From positions 35,672,914 through 35,736,913 of the forward strand of contig JARCOQ010000009.1 in assembly GCA_029207755.1 (NCBI GenBank): 64,000 nucleotides of DNA, written 5' to 3'. Within the stretch, counting starts at the first letter, position 1, and each line of letters starts with the position of its first letter. The translations under genes and the position numbers were made by a program. A model generated the notes under the pieces. The model ran no database searches. It had not been told where the DNA came from and saw only the letters and a program-made list of their open reading frames with translations. Positions 32,761 through 45,700 of the stretch are shown piece after piece. The DNA is from Chamaea fasciata (taxonomy: Eukaryota; Chordata; Aves; Passeriformes; Sylviidae).

Positions 32761-33642
32761 TTTTCATACAAGAACCATGTTGTTAGAGCAGATAGCTGGT
32801 CCTGCAGTACAGGCAGATCTCACAAGGGTAGGAAGAGTAGGAAATACACTAGAAAGGACAATATTGAAGATTTTATCAAGTTTGACCTCCTGGCAGTTGA
32901 AGCAAGTTGTCCCTCGAGGTCTTGTGGGAGCTGTTTCAAGTGAAGAGAGCACATGAGTCACAAACACAGTGAAGTTCTCTGACTAATTCTAAATAGGGTA
33001 AAGAATTAGCCCCTTTACCATCATGCCTGGATTTTTACCTGGGGAGAATCTCTGTGGAAAAGGATTGTGGCTGTTCTGAAGGAATAATGTCCAAGGCACC
33101 CGAAAATCTGCATTGGCTGATGTGCTGTGTGTCTTCCCTCCTCCCAGTATTTTCAGTCAGTGTGTCAGAGCCTTTTCTGGCACGGGAGACATTCCTTGAA
33201 CTGTTGAAATGGTTCCTTGGGATTCCCTCATTCTTGGCAAAAAAAGTAGGAGGAGGAAGGACAAATCTCACTCCCTCCACTTCCAAGGAGTGTATATTGT
33301 GTGTTGTATACTCCCTTGGGGTGTTTGCCACCTTTACTGAGGGTGAACTTGTAGAATTTCTTGTAAACTTATTCACAAGAAATGTTGTGTGTGTACCTAT
33401 TAGAGTTTTACAGTGAGTTAGGGATTTGGCAGAGCTGAATTGTTTAAGTTGAAAATAATTTTTGGGTGTAACGGATCAACCTCTGCATACTACAGATAAA
33501 AATATTTGCAAGAACATTTCCCTTTTTCATGTATCATTATGCACTGCTTCACTGGAAAAGGCCTCACAGGATGTGTTTGGAGAGGAGCCTGCTTTTCCAT
33601 TAAACAACAAGGAATATTTTACTTTTGAAAGAAAGAGACAAA

Positions 33643-33671
33643 AACATGCCATTTTTTTTTAATGGCATGTT
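33643..33671. repeat. Perfect hairpin with T loop
   Basis: AACATGCCATT (33643-33653) and AATGGCATGTT (33661-33671) are exact inverted repeats of 11 bp around a 7-T loop. Confidence 0.65.
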
Positions 33672-34084
33672 CTTAGTTATCAGATTAACAACATTTTTGG
33701 AGGGGTATTCAAGCAAGTATTAAGCGTTAAACATGCAAATAAATGTACTCTTACTTTCAGCAATCCTTTAAGAACTAGAGACTTATCTTAAAGCAGGATC
33801 GCTTTCCTTCTGGGTGGATCACCTTTAGGTATTCCTCCAAACAAGCTGCAGCTGTCCCATGTGACACTGGCAGGGGCAGCTCTGGGCCATGGTGCTTCCC
33901 CAGGAGTTTTTGGCGGCTGACTCTTGCTTAGGTAATTTAGTAATTGTGCTGCCACCTTCGGGATCCCCAAAATGTCTGTCTCCCACATACCTGCATGTTG
34001 CAAGATTATGTTTCATTTCCATATGTTCCTCTTTTCTGTCCATGATTGGTCTTTGTACAGATAAAGGAGGGGTTTTAGCACCTG

Positions 34085-34104
34085 TTAATTAATTAATTAA
34101 TTAA
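34085..34104. repeat. (TTAA)n microsatellite
   Basis: Five uninterrupted TTAA units followed by ATGG. Confidence 0.9.
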
Positions 34105-34433
34105 ATGGCGGATATACTGATGTAATCTATACAAAATGTTTCTGTTTGATACTTTGGAGACTTCTGTTTTGCTTGTGTGATCTTTACTATTTGAGGGAAA
34201 CTTTCAAACTCCTGATGGGCCTTGAGATATTTTTATTTCTTGGACAGACCGTGCTTCTCTTGTCTTTCTACTTGTTGTCCCCTTAATTTTAGCCCCTAGA
34301 GGGCTAAACTTTACAGTTTCATGATATAAATTATAAATATTTCAGTTTATAATAATAGAGATATTTACTGTATATTTTTATATAATTTAACTTTGTCCCC
34401 TACAGGGCTAAAATTTGGATGGTGAGTGCTACT

Positions 34434-34497
34434 CTTCAGGAAAACCTGGTGATGGAACAAACATCAGGAACAAACTTCAGGAAAACCTGGTGATGAG
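34434..34497 (+). repeat. Short direct repeat, 41-bp period
   Basis: CTTCAGGAAAACCTGGTGAT occurs at 34434-34453 and again at 34475-34494, with ATCAGGAACAAA-type sequence between. It looks like a local duplication. Confidence 0.75.
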
Positions 34498-35189
34498 GTG
34501 CAGCTGGCATCAATCAAGGTTTCAGTTAGACAGAGTGGAAACACTGCAGTTGGACCAAGTGCCTTCATCAGAGCAGCCAGTTCCAGAGCTCCTTCACTGT
34601 GGCACCTTCAGGCTTGGTGGTAGGAGAACCTGACACAGTGAGTGTAAAGCAAGGACACCTGAGATTGCAGAGTCTGTGGGTGAGTAAAATTTGGTATAAG
34701 TTTTGTTGTTTTATAGAACAAAAATGTTGGAGCTGATCTGTCAAACACAGTAAACTCAAAGTAAGGGCCTGGAAATGACTCTGTGAGGAGGATTGGTTTA
34801 TAAGACAGGGTAAAAAAAGTGTGAGCTGGCTGCTGAAGATTGATAGCAGAGATTTTTTTTTGTCTTGGTTGTTGCAGTAGTGATTCTGTGTGGTATATTT
34901 TGATGCTTTTCAGTTTAGATTGCCATACAAGTATGAAGTTTGTCTTGCCCTCTCTTTGTTGGGCAGCTGTATGGCCATGATACTCAGTAAATGATGAGCT
35001 TTCTTTATGCTGGTTTTTACTGTTGGCTGGGGATGATTTGTGGGGGTTTTTTTCTGCTTGAGGTCTCAACCATTAACAAACAAACATGTGCTGGGCTTCT
35101 GCTTTGTGCATAAACCTCCAAAGTGGAAATAGGCCTTTGATATTTCCTGTGTTTCTGTTATAAAGTAGCTATAAGTGGTACAGTTTTTG

Positions 35190-35295
35190 GAGGTGGGTGA
35201 CTCACTTCTTGAGGATTTTATTTTTAGAAGTTGGATTTGACTTGCTTGATATTCCTTTCAACATCTAGATTTTCTATTTGGGCATATATTTTCCA
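35190..35295 (+). repeat. Dispersed repeat, copy 2
   Basis: The counterpart of 32655-32760, about 2.5 kb downstream in the same orientation, with roughly 85-90% identity by eye over about 110 bp. Confidence 0.7.
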
Positions 35296-36830
35296 TGTTG
35301 ACTTTAATCATCATAGTGTCAAAAAGTCAATAGACTGTTGTAGAAGTATGAAGTTTGCCTAAGTACCTGATTCCAGGGAGGAGAAATAGAAGAAAATAAG
35401 TAAATACTGTTGCAGTTTGTCTGTTTAAAGGCTCTGTTTAATATATTTTTTTACCGTGTTGATTGCTGAGTTTAATCAGAGTCCGAATAGATTTCAGACC
35501 TTCTCTCCAGTTTTAGGAAGCTTGGAGATGGCAATTTCAAGATTACCTCATCTTGTTGGCGTGGTTTTTTTCTAGGAAGGCTAAATGGTACATCAGAATC
35601 TACTTTGTTTTTCCAGAAGCATCAGTACTTCATGGTATTGTGGAAAACTTCAAGTCATTACCGTGCCAACCGGTCACAGTTAATTTTTTGGCAAAATGAA
35701 TCCATAACAACAAATGGTTTCAATCGATTTCTTATGCGGATTCTGCAGTAGATGTGCAGATCTGTTGATTAGCTCAGCCTGTTGGAAGAGTGGGGTCTGC
35801 CCCATTTTTTGTCCTTGGGGACAGTCATGGCTGGGTTATTTCTGTGGGCCTGTCAGCTCACAAGGAAATGCCCTTCAGCTCTTACCCTGACTTAGATCAG
35901 CATGAAGAACATCATGACATAATGGTTAATTTTTTAAAAAATGTTTTTAATGTATTTGTCAACTTGTACTGCTGCTTTATAAATTCATTAGGAGTCTTTA
36001 TGGAGTGCTGAGCACGGTTGTGGAAAATGAGTTTTGCAGATGTGGATTGGTGGAATTGCAGTTTGCTGTGCAGTGTGTTTTAGTCTCCTTTGTGTTTTCC
36101 CACCCCTCACCTGGCTGTAATATGTATAAGTGCCTAAGTGAGCAGTTATTTACCTGTGGCAAGTCTGTTGTACCTAAACTCAGGAAATTGTACACCTCCT
36201 GGCTCTATTTACCTTGATCTTATTCCATAAAATATTCCTGCTGATAATCTGTGCAGCTCAGAGGCACTGAAAGATGATCTGCAAAAAGAGGGAATACTTG
36301 CTCTGAACTCTATGGAGGCCCTCAGGAGTCATTCTGATTGATGTCTAGGGATTTCACAAGGATTTGACATGCTTGATCTTTAGCTTGTAATTAATTGTCA
36401 GAGCTGCTATCAGCTTTAGAAATGGGTTTCTACTAACTGGCCAAAAATAGCAATGTTGGGCTTTGAAACTGTTGCCGTTTATGTGTGAAATCAATTGCAC
36501 CAAGAGCATGTTCTTTGCACCAGTAACAAAAAGGATCCTGTTCTGTAATGTCACCCCATTTGTTAGAAAATGTTAGCACCTCTCATTTCACAAAGATTTT
36601 TTTTTTTTTGTACACGGTAAGGATGCATAAATTTAGTCACGTGCAGAAAGAAATCTGCAACTGGATTCTCCTTGTAAAACCTCAAGATATGTGTGATTTC
36701 TCTGTATTTTAACACTTATTTCAATACAACATATTAAGTTGGTCAGATGATGAAAGGGCTCTTTGGCTGTTGAAAGTCCTCTTGCCACCTCATCTCTCCT
36801 ACTGTCAGTGTATGCCTGATAGTTAATAAA

Positions 36831-36857
36831 AGCTTGAAACTGGTATAGTTTCAAGCT
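36831..36857. repeat. Short perfect hairpin
   Basis: AGCTTGAAAC (36831-36840) and GTTTCAAGCT (36848-36857) form a 10-bp inverted repeat with a 7-nt loop. Confidence 0.6.
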
Positions 36858-39800
36858 ATTTTTTTCCCTATTTCCCTCTTGGTTGCAATAAAAAGAACAG
36901 GTTCTATTAGGGGAGCCTTTCTTCCTGCAAGTAAATCGATGTTTAGTGAAGAGAAAATGCATGGCAGTGGTGGAAACTTAGCAGAGCTTCCTGCTCCTGC
37001 TGCACTGCTCATCATCCCATTTATCCATGGGGAAGGAGGGCAGTGTCTCTCTTTAGGATATCATGACCTGACTCGGGGAGATTTACCTGGTGGTCCCACC
37101 ACAGAATGGTCCATAGGAAACCAGGCAGGGTGCCAATTTCTTGCTTAGACCGAGGAATCTAAGGGACTAAAAGCAGGAGAATATGTTCTGTCTGTGTTAC
37201 ACAATAGACATGAACAATGTGTTACCACAAAGTTGTGACATGGACCTTGTTAGGCCCAGTAGATGTTTTAGTCCTGGCTCTCATACTATGAATATGAGCC
37301 ATGGGTTTTAACTCCACACTCGTCTGGATGGACCCCACGAGAACGAATCCCACAGTGGTTTGACACTAGTCTACATAGACATCTGAGCCATAGATCGACT
37401 ATGGATGGACACTGGTCTGGATAGAGATGAAAGCCATGGATCGCAGCTGGACACTGGTCTGGAGAGACACCAGCGCCACAAATCCCACTGTGGATGGACC
37501 TGGTTTAAATAGACAAAAGAGCCATGGATCCCAGCTGGACACTGTTCTGGATGGACACCAGAGTCATGCATCTGAATCACGATGGACACTGCTCCAAATG
37601 GACACCAGAGCCATGGATCCCACCTTGGATGGACTCTGCTCTGGATAGACTCCAGAGCCATGGATCCATCACTGGATGGACAATATTCTGGATGGACACC
37701 CGAGCCATGGATCCAAATTGGATCTTGGTCTGGATGGATAAAAGGGCCATCGATTCGACACTTGATGGACACTGGTCGAGATTGACACCAGACGCATGGA
37801 TCCACCTCTAGATGGACACTGGTCCAGATGGACATGGGTCATGATAAACACAAAAGCCATGCCTCCCACCTGGTATTGATAGTGGTCTGGCCAGACACCG
37901 AGCCATGGATCCCACTCTGGATGGCCACCTGTGTGGATAGGCACCAGACCATGGATCCCCTACGAATGGATAGTGACCTGGACAGACGCCAGAGCCATGG
38001 ATCCCAGCTTGACACTGGTCTGGATGGACACCAGCGCCATGGATAGCTCTCTGGATGCACACCACTCTTGATGGACACAAGAGTCATGCATCCCTCTGTG
38101 GATGGAGCCTGGTTTGAATGGACAGCACAGCCATGCATCCAAATGGACACTTGTCCAGATGGACACCAGAGCTGTGGATCCCAACTGGACACTGGTCTGG
38201 ATGGACACCAGAGCCATGGATCCCACTGTGGATGGACACTGGTCTGGATGGTCAGAAAACCATGGATCCTGTATAAATGGCCACTAACCTAGAGGGACAC
38301 TCATGCCATGGATTTTAGCTCGACACTGGTCTGGATGGATATTAGAGCAATGTATCCCACTGTGCTTGGACACTGGTCTGGATAGACACCAGAACCATAG
38401 ATCTGCTAAGGATGGACACTGGTCTGGATAGAGATCACAGCCATGAATCCTAGGATCGTAGATGGACACTGGTTTGGATGGAGAGCACAGCCACGGATCC
38501 CACCTTGGATGGATTCTTCTGTGGATAGACTCCAGAGCCATTGATTTGTCTCTGGATGGACACTGGTCTTTATGGACACCAGATTCATGGATCCAAACTG
38601 GAGCCTGCTCTGGATAGAGAAAAAGAGCCATGGATTCCACTTTTGATGGACACTGGTCGAGATAGACACCAGAGGCATGGATCTGCCTCTGGATGGACAC
38701 TGGTCCAGATAGACACTGGTCCAGATGGACAGCAGAGCCATGCCTCCCACCTTGTATTGATTATGGTCTGGCCAGATACCGAACCATGGATCCCACTGTG
38801 GATGGACACTGGTCAGGATTGACAAAAGAGCCATAGATCCCACTCTCGATGGACACTGGTCTGGATGGACACCACAGTCTTTGATACAACTGTGGCTAGA
38901 CACTGGTCTGCATGGACACCACAGCCATGGATCCAACTGTGGATAGACACTGGTCCAGATTGACACCATGGCCATGGATGCGAACTGGACACTGGTCCAG
39001 GTTGATAATGGTGTGCATGGGCGCCAGAGCCATGGATCTCACTGTGGATGGACACTGGTTTGGATAGACATCAGAGCCTTGGATCTCAGCTGGACACTGT
39101 TCCGGAGGGACACCAGCGCCGTGGATGCCATTGCGGATGAACACTGCTGTGAATAGACACCAGAGCCATGGATCCCACAGTAGATGGACAGTGGTCTATA
39201 TAGACACCAGAGCAATGGATCCCACTGGGGATTAACACAGGTACAGATGCACACCAGCGCAATGGTGTCCACTCTGGATGGACACTGGTCTGGATAGACA
39301 CCAGGGCCCTGGATTCCTCCCTGAATGGACACTTGCCTGGATAGATAAAGAGCTATGGATCCCAGCTTGACACTGGTCTGGATGGACACCAGCGCCATGG
39401 ATCCCTCTCTGGATGCACACTACTCTTAATGGACACAAGAGTCATGCATCCCTCTGTGGATGGAGCCTGGTTTGAATGGACAGCACAGCCCAGCATCCAT
39501 ATGGACACTGGTCTGGATGGACACCAGACCATGAATCCCAACTGGACACTGGTCTGGATGGACACCAGAGCCATGGATCCCACTGTGGATGGACACTGGT
39601 CTGGATAGTCACAAAACTATGGATCCTGTATAAATGGCAACTTACCTAGTAGGACACTCGTGCCATGGATTTTAGCTCGACACTTGTCTGGATGGACACC
39701 AGAGCCATGGATCCAAATTGGAGCCTGCTCTGGATGGAGAAAAAGGGCCATGGATTCCACTTTTGATGGACACTGGTCGAGATAGATACCAGAGGCATAG

Positions 39801-40470
39801 ATCCGCATCTGGATGGACACTGGTCCAGATAGACACTGGTGCAGATGGACAGCAGAGCCATGCCTCTCACCTGGTATTAATAGTGGTCTGGCCAGACACC
39901 GAGCCATGGATCCCACTCTGGATGGACACTGGTCTGGATAGGCCCCAGACCATGGATCCCCTACGAATGGACAGTGGTCTGGACAGACTCCAGAGCCATG
40001 GATTCCAGCTGGACACTGGTCTGGATGGACACCAGATCCCTGTATCCTACTGTGGATGGACACTGGTCTGGCTGTGCATGAGCGCCATTGATCCCACTGT
40101 AGATGGACAGTGGTCAGGATGGGCAACAGAGCCATGAATCCCACAGTGGATGAACACTGGTGTGGGCGGACACCAGGGTTATGGCACGAAACTGGACATT
40201 GGTAGAGATGGATAAAGGTGTGGATGGATGCCAGAGCCATGGATCCCACTCTGGATGCACACTACTCTTGATGGACACAAGAGTCATGCATCTGTCTGTG
40301 GATGGAGCCTGGTTTGAATGCACAGCACAGTCATGCATCCATATGGACACTTGTCCAGAAGGACACCAGAGCTGTGGATCCCAACTGGATACTGGTCTGG
40401 ATGGACACCAGAGCCATGGATCCCACTGTGGATGGACACTGGTCACGATAGTCACAAAACCATGGATCCT

Positions 40471-42715
40471 ATATAAATGGCCACTAACCTAGCGGGACAC
40501 TAGTGCCATGGATTTTAGCTCGACACTGGTCTGGATGGACATTACAGCAATGTATCCCACTGTGGTTGGACACTGGTCTGGATAGACACCAGAGCCATAG
40601 ATCTGCTAAGGATGGACACTAGTCTGCATAGACATCAGAGCCATGGATCTGCTATGGATGGACACTGGTCTGGATAGAGATCAGAGCCATGGATCCCAGG
40701 ATCCAAGATGGATATTGGTCTGGAGGGACAGCACCGCCATGGATCCCGCCTTGGATGGATTCTGCTGTGGATAGACTCCAGAGCCATTGATCCGTCTCTG
40801 GACGGACACTGTCTGGATGGACACCAGATTCATGGATCCAAACTGGAGCCTTGTCTGGATGGAGAAAAAGGGCCATGGATTCCACTTTTGATGGACACTG
40901 GTCGAGATAGACACCAGAAGCATGGATCCGCCTCTGGATGGACACTGGTCCAGATGGACACTGGTCCAGATGGATAGCAGAGCCATGCCTCCCACCTTGT
41001 ACTGATTATGGTCTGGCCAGACACCGAGCCATGGATCCCACTGTGGATGGACACTGGTCAGAATTGACAACAGAGCCATAGATCCCACTCTCGATGGACA
41101 CTGGTCTGGATGGACGCCACAATCTTTGATACTACTTTGGCTAGACAGTGGTCTGGATGGACACCACAGCCATGGATCCAACTGTGGATAGACACTGTCC
41201 AGATTGACACCATGGCCATGGATGCGAACTGGACACTGGCCCAGGTTGATAATGGTGTGGATGGGCGCCAGAGCCATGGATCTCACTGTAGATGGACACT
41301 GGTTTGGATAGACATCAGAGCCTTGGATCTCAGCTGGACACAGTTCCGGAGGGACACCAGCGCCGTGGATGCCATTGCGGATGGGCACTGCTGTGAATAG
41401 ACACCAGAGCCATGGATCCCACAGTAGATGGACAGTGGTCTGGATAGACACCAGAGCAATGGATCCCACTGTGGATAAACACAGGTACAGATGCACACCA
41501 GCGCAATGGTGTCCACTCTGGATGGACACTGGTCTGCATAGACACCATGGCCCTGGATTCCTCCCTGAATGGACACTTGCCTGGATAGATAAAGAGCTAT
41601 GGATCCCAGCTTGACACTGGTCTGGATGGACACCAGCGCCATGGATCCCTCTCTGGATGCACACTACTCTTAATGGACACAAGAGTCATGCATCCCTCTG
41701 TGGATGGAGCCTGGTTTGAATGGACAGCACAGCCACGCATCCATATGGACACTGGTCTGGATGGACACCAGAGCCATGAATCCCAACTGGACACTGGTCT
41801 GGATGGACACCAGAGCCATGGATCCCACTGTGGATGGACACTGGTCTGGATAGTCACAAAACTATGGATCCTGTATAAATGGCAACTTACCTAGAAGGAC
41901 ACTCGTGCCATGGATTTTAGCTCGACACTTGTCTGGATGGACACCAGAGCCATGGATCCAAATTGGAGCCTGCTCTGGATGGAGAAAAAGGGCCATGGAT
42001 TCCACTTCTGATGGACACTGGTCGAGATAGATACCAGAGGCATGGATCCGCATCTGGATGGACACTGGTCCAGATAGACACTGGTGCAGATGGACAGCAG
42101 AGCCATGCCTCTCACCTGGTATTAATAGTGGTCTGGCCAGACACCGAGCCATGGATCCCTCTCTGGATGGACACTGGTCTGGATAGGCCCCAGACCATGG
42201 ATCCCCTACGAATGGACAGTGGTCTGGACAGACTCCAGAGCCATGGATTCCAGCTGGACACTGGTCTGGATGGACACCAGATCCCTGTATCCTACTGTGG
42301 ATGGACGCTGGTCTGGCTGTGCATGAGCGCCATTGATCCCACTGTAGATGGACAGTGGTCAGGATGGGCAACAGAGCCATGAATCCCACAGTGGATGAAC
42401 ACTGGTGTGGGCGGACACCAGGGTTATGGCACGAAACTGGACACTGGTAGAGATGGATAAAGGTGTGGATGGATGCCAGAGCCATGGATCCCACTCTGGA
42501 TGCACACTACTCTTGATGGACACAAGAGTCATGCATCCGTCTGTGGATGGAGCCTGGTTTGAATGCACAGCACAGTCATGCATCCATATGGACACTTGTC
42601 CAGAAGGACACCAGAGCTGTGGATCCCAACTGGATACTGGTCTGGATGGACACCAGAGCCATGGATCCCACTGTGGATGGACACTGGTCACGATAGTCAC
42701 AAAACCATGGATCCT
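40471..42715 (+). repeat. Higher-order satellite block, 2,245 bp
   Basis: Bounded by recurrences of the (A/G)TATAAATGGCCACTAACC marker at 40471 and 42716. A second marker (GTATAAATGGCAACTTACC) also repeats at 2,245 bp (about 39628 and 41873). Confidence 0.75.
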
Positions 42716-45700
42716 GTATAAATGGCCACTAACCTAGCGGGACACTAGTGCCATGGATTTTAGCTCGACACTGGTCTGGATGGACATTACAGCAATGTAT
42801 CCCACTGTGGTTGGACACTGGTCTGGATAGACACCAGAGCCATAGATCTGCTAAGGATGGACACTAGTCTGCATAGACATCAGAGCCATGGATCTGCTAT
42901 GGATGGACACTGGTCTGGATAGAGATCAGAGCCATGGATCCCAGGATACAAGATGGATATTGGTCTGGAGGGACAGCACCGCCATGGATCCCACCTTGGA
43001 TGGATTCTGCTGTGGATAGACTCCAGAGCCATTGATCCGTCTCTGGACGGACACTGTCTGGATGGACACCAGATTCATGGATCCAAACTGGAGCCTTATC
43101 TGGATGGAGAAAAAGGGCCATGGATTCCACTCTGGATGGACACTGGTCAGGATAGGCACCTGACCATGGATCTGATATGAATGGAGACTAGTTTAGACAG
43201 ACTCCAGAGGCATGGATTCCAGCTGGGCGCTGGTAACTGGATGGACACCAGAGCCATGGATCCCACTCTGGATGGATACTGGTCTGGATGTACACCTAGG
43301 CCATTCATCCAAACTGGACACTGGTTAGGATGGATCCCAGACTATTCAAAAAACCTTTGGATTCACAGTGGTCTGGATGGACACCAGAGCCATGAATCCC
43401 ATCCTGGATAGACACTGGTTTAGATGAACATAAGAGCCTCGGTTCCCAGTCTGGATGGGCACTGCTGTGAATAGACACCAGAGCCATGGATCCCACAGTA
43501 GATGGACAGTGGTCTGGATAGACACCAGAGCAATGGATCCCACTGTGGATAAACACAGGTACAGATGCACACCACAGCAATGGTGTCCACTCTGGATGGA
43601 CACTGGTCTGGATAGACACCAGAGCCCTGGATCCCACTCTGGATGGACGCTTGCCTGGATAGATAAAGGGCTATGGATCCCAGCTTGACACTGGTCTGGA
43701 TGGACACCAGCGCCATGGATCCCTCTCTGGATGCACACTACATTTAATGGACACAAGAGTCATGCATCCCTCTGTGGATGGAGCCTGGTTTGAATGGACA
43801 GCACAGCCACGCATCCATATGGACACTGGTCTGGATGGACACCAGAGCCATGAATCCCAACTGGACACTGGTCTGGATGGACACCAGAGCCATGGATCCC
43901 ACTGTGGATGGACACTGGTCACGACAGTCACAAAACTATGGATCCTGTATAAATGTCTACTTAGCTAGAAGGACACTCGTGCCATGGATTTTAGCTCGAC
44001 ACTTGTCTGGATGGATACCAGAGCCATGGATCTGAATTGGAGCCTGCTCTGGATGGATAAAAACGGCCATGGAATCCACACTTGATGGACAGTGGTTGAG
44101 ATAGATACCAGAGGCATGGATCCGCATCTGGATGGACACTGGTCCAGATAGACACTGGTGCAGATGGACAGCAGAGCCATGCCTCTCACCTGGTATTAAT
44201 AGTGGTCTGGCCAGACACCGAGCCATGGATCCCACTCTGGATGGACACTGGTCTGGATAGGCCCCAGACCATGGATCCCCTACGAATGGACAGTGGTCTG
44301 GACAGACTCCAGAGCCATGGATTCCAGCTGGACACTGGTCTGGCTATGCACGAGCGCCATTGATCCCACTGTAGATGGACAGTGGTCAGGATGAGCAACA
44401 GAGCCAGGGATCCCACTGTGGATGGACACTTGTCTAGATAGTCACAAAACCATGGATCCTGTATAAATGGCCACGAACCTAGAGGGACACTAGTGCCATG
44501 GATTTTAGCTCGACACTGGTCTGGATGGACATTACAGCAATGTATCCCACTGTGGTTGGACACTGGTCTGGATAGACACCAGAGCCATAGATCTGCTAAG
44601 GATGGACACTAGTCTGCATAGACATCAGAGCCATGGATCTGCTATGGATGGACACTGGTCTGGATAGAGATCAGAGCCATGGATCCCAGCTGGACACTGC
44701 TCTGGATGGACACCAGAGTCATGGATCCCACCTTGGATGCATTCTGCTGTGGATAGACTCCAGAGCTATTGATCCGTCTCTGGATGAACACTCTTCTGGA
44801 TGGACACCAGAGCCATGGATCCCACAGTAGATGGACAGTGGTCTGGATAGACACCAGAGCAATGGATCCCACTTTGGATTAACACAGGTACAGATGCACA
44901 CCGAAGCAATAGTGTCCACTCTGGATGGACACTGGTCTGGATAGACACCAGGGCCCTGGATCCCACTCTGGATGGACGCTTGACTGGATAGATCAACGGC
45001 TATGGATCCCAGCTTGACACTGTTCTGGATGGACACCAGCGCCATGGATCCCTCTCTGGATGCACACTACTCTTGATGGACACAAGAGTAATGCATCCGT
45101 CTGTGGATGGAGCTTGTTTGAATGCACAGCACAGCCACGCATCCATATGGACACTTGTCCGGATGGACACCAGAGCCATGAATCCCAACTGGATACTGGT
45201 CTGGATGGACACCAGAGCCATGGATCCCACTGTGGATGGACACTGGTCACGATAGTCACAAAACCATGGATCCAGTATAAATGTCTACTTAGCTAGAGGG
45301 ACACTCGTGCCATGGATTTTAGGTCGACACTGGTCTGGATGGACATTACAGCAATGTATCCCACTGTGGTTGGACACTGGTCTGGATAGACACCGGAGCC
45401 ATAGGTCTGCTAAGGATGGACACTAGTCTGCATAGACATCAGAGCCATGGATCTGCTATGGATGGACACTGGTCTGGATAGAGATCAGAGCCATGGATCC
45501 CAGGATACAAGATGGATATTGGTCTGGAGGGACAGCACCGCCATGGATCCCACCTTGGATGGATTCTGCTGTGGATAGACTCCAGAGCCATTGATCCGTC
45601 TCTGGATGGACACTGTCTGGATGGACACCAGATTCATGGATCCAAACTGGAGCCTTGTCTGGATGGAGAAAAAGGGCCATGGATTCCACTCTGGATGGAC

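Larger units (their letters stand above)
27595..37317. other. AT-rich non-coding sequence up to the satellite, no gene seen
   Basis: Apart from the small repeats listed, no domain-bearing frame, tRNA or recognisable transposon end was found on either strand. Diverged transposon remnants may be present but could not be recognised by eye. Confidence 0.45.
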
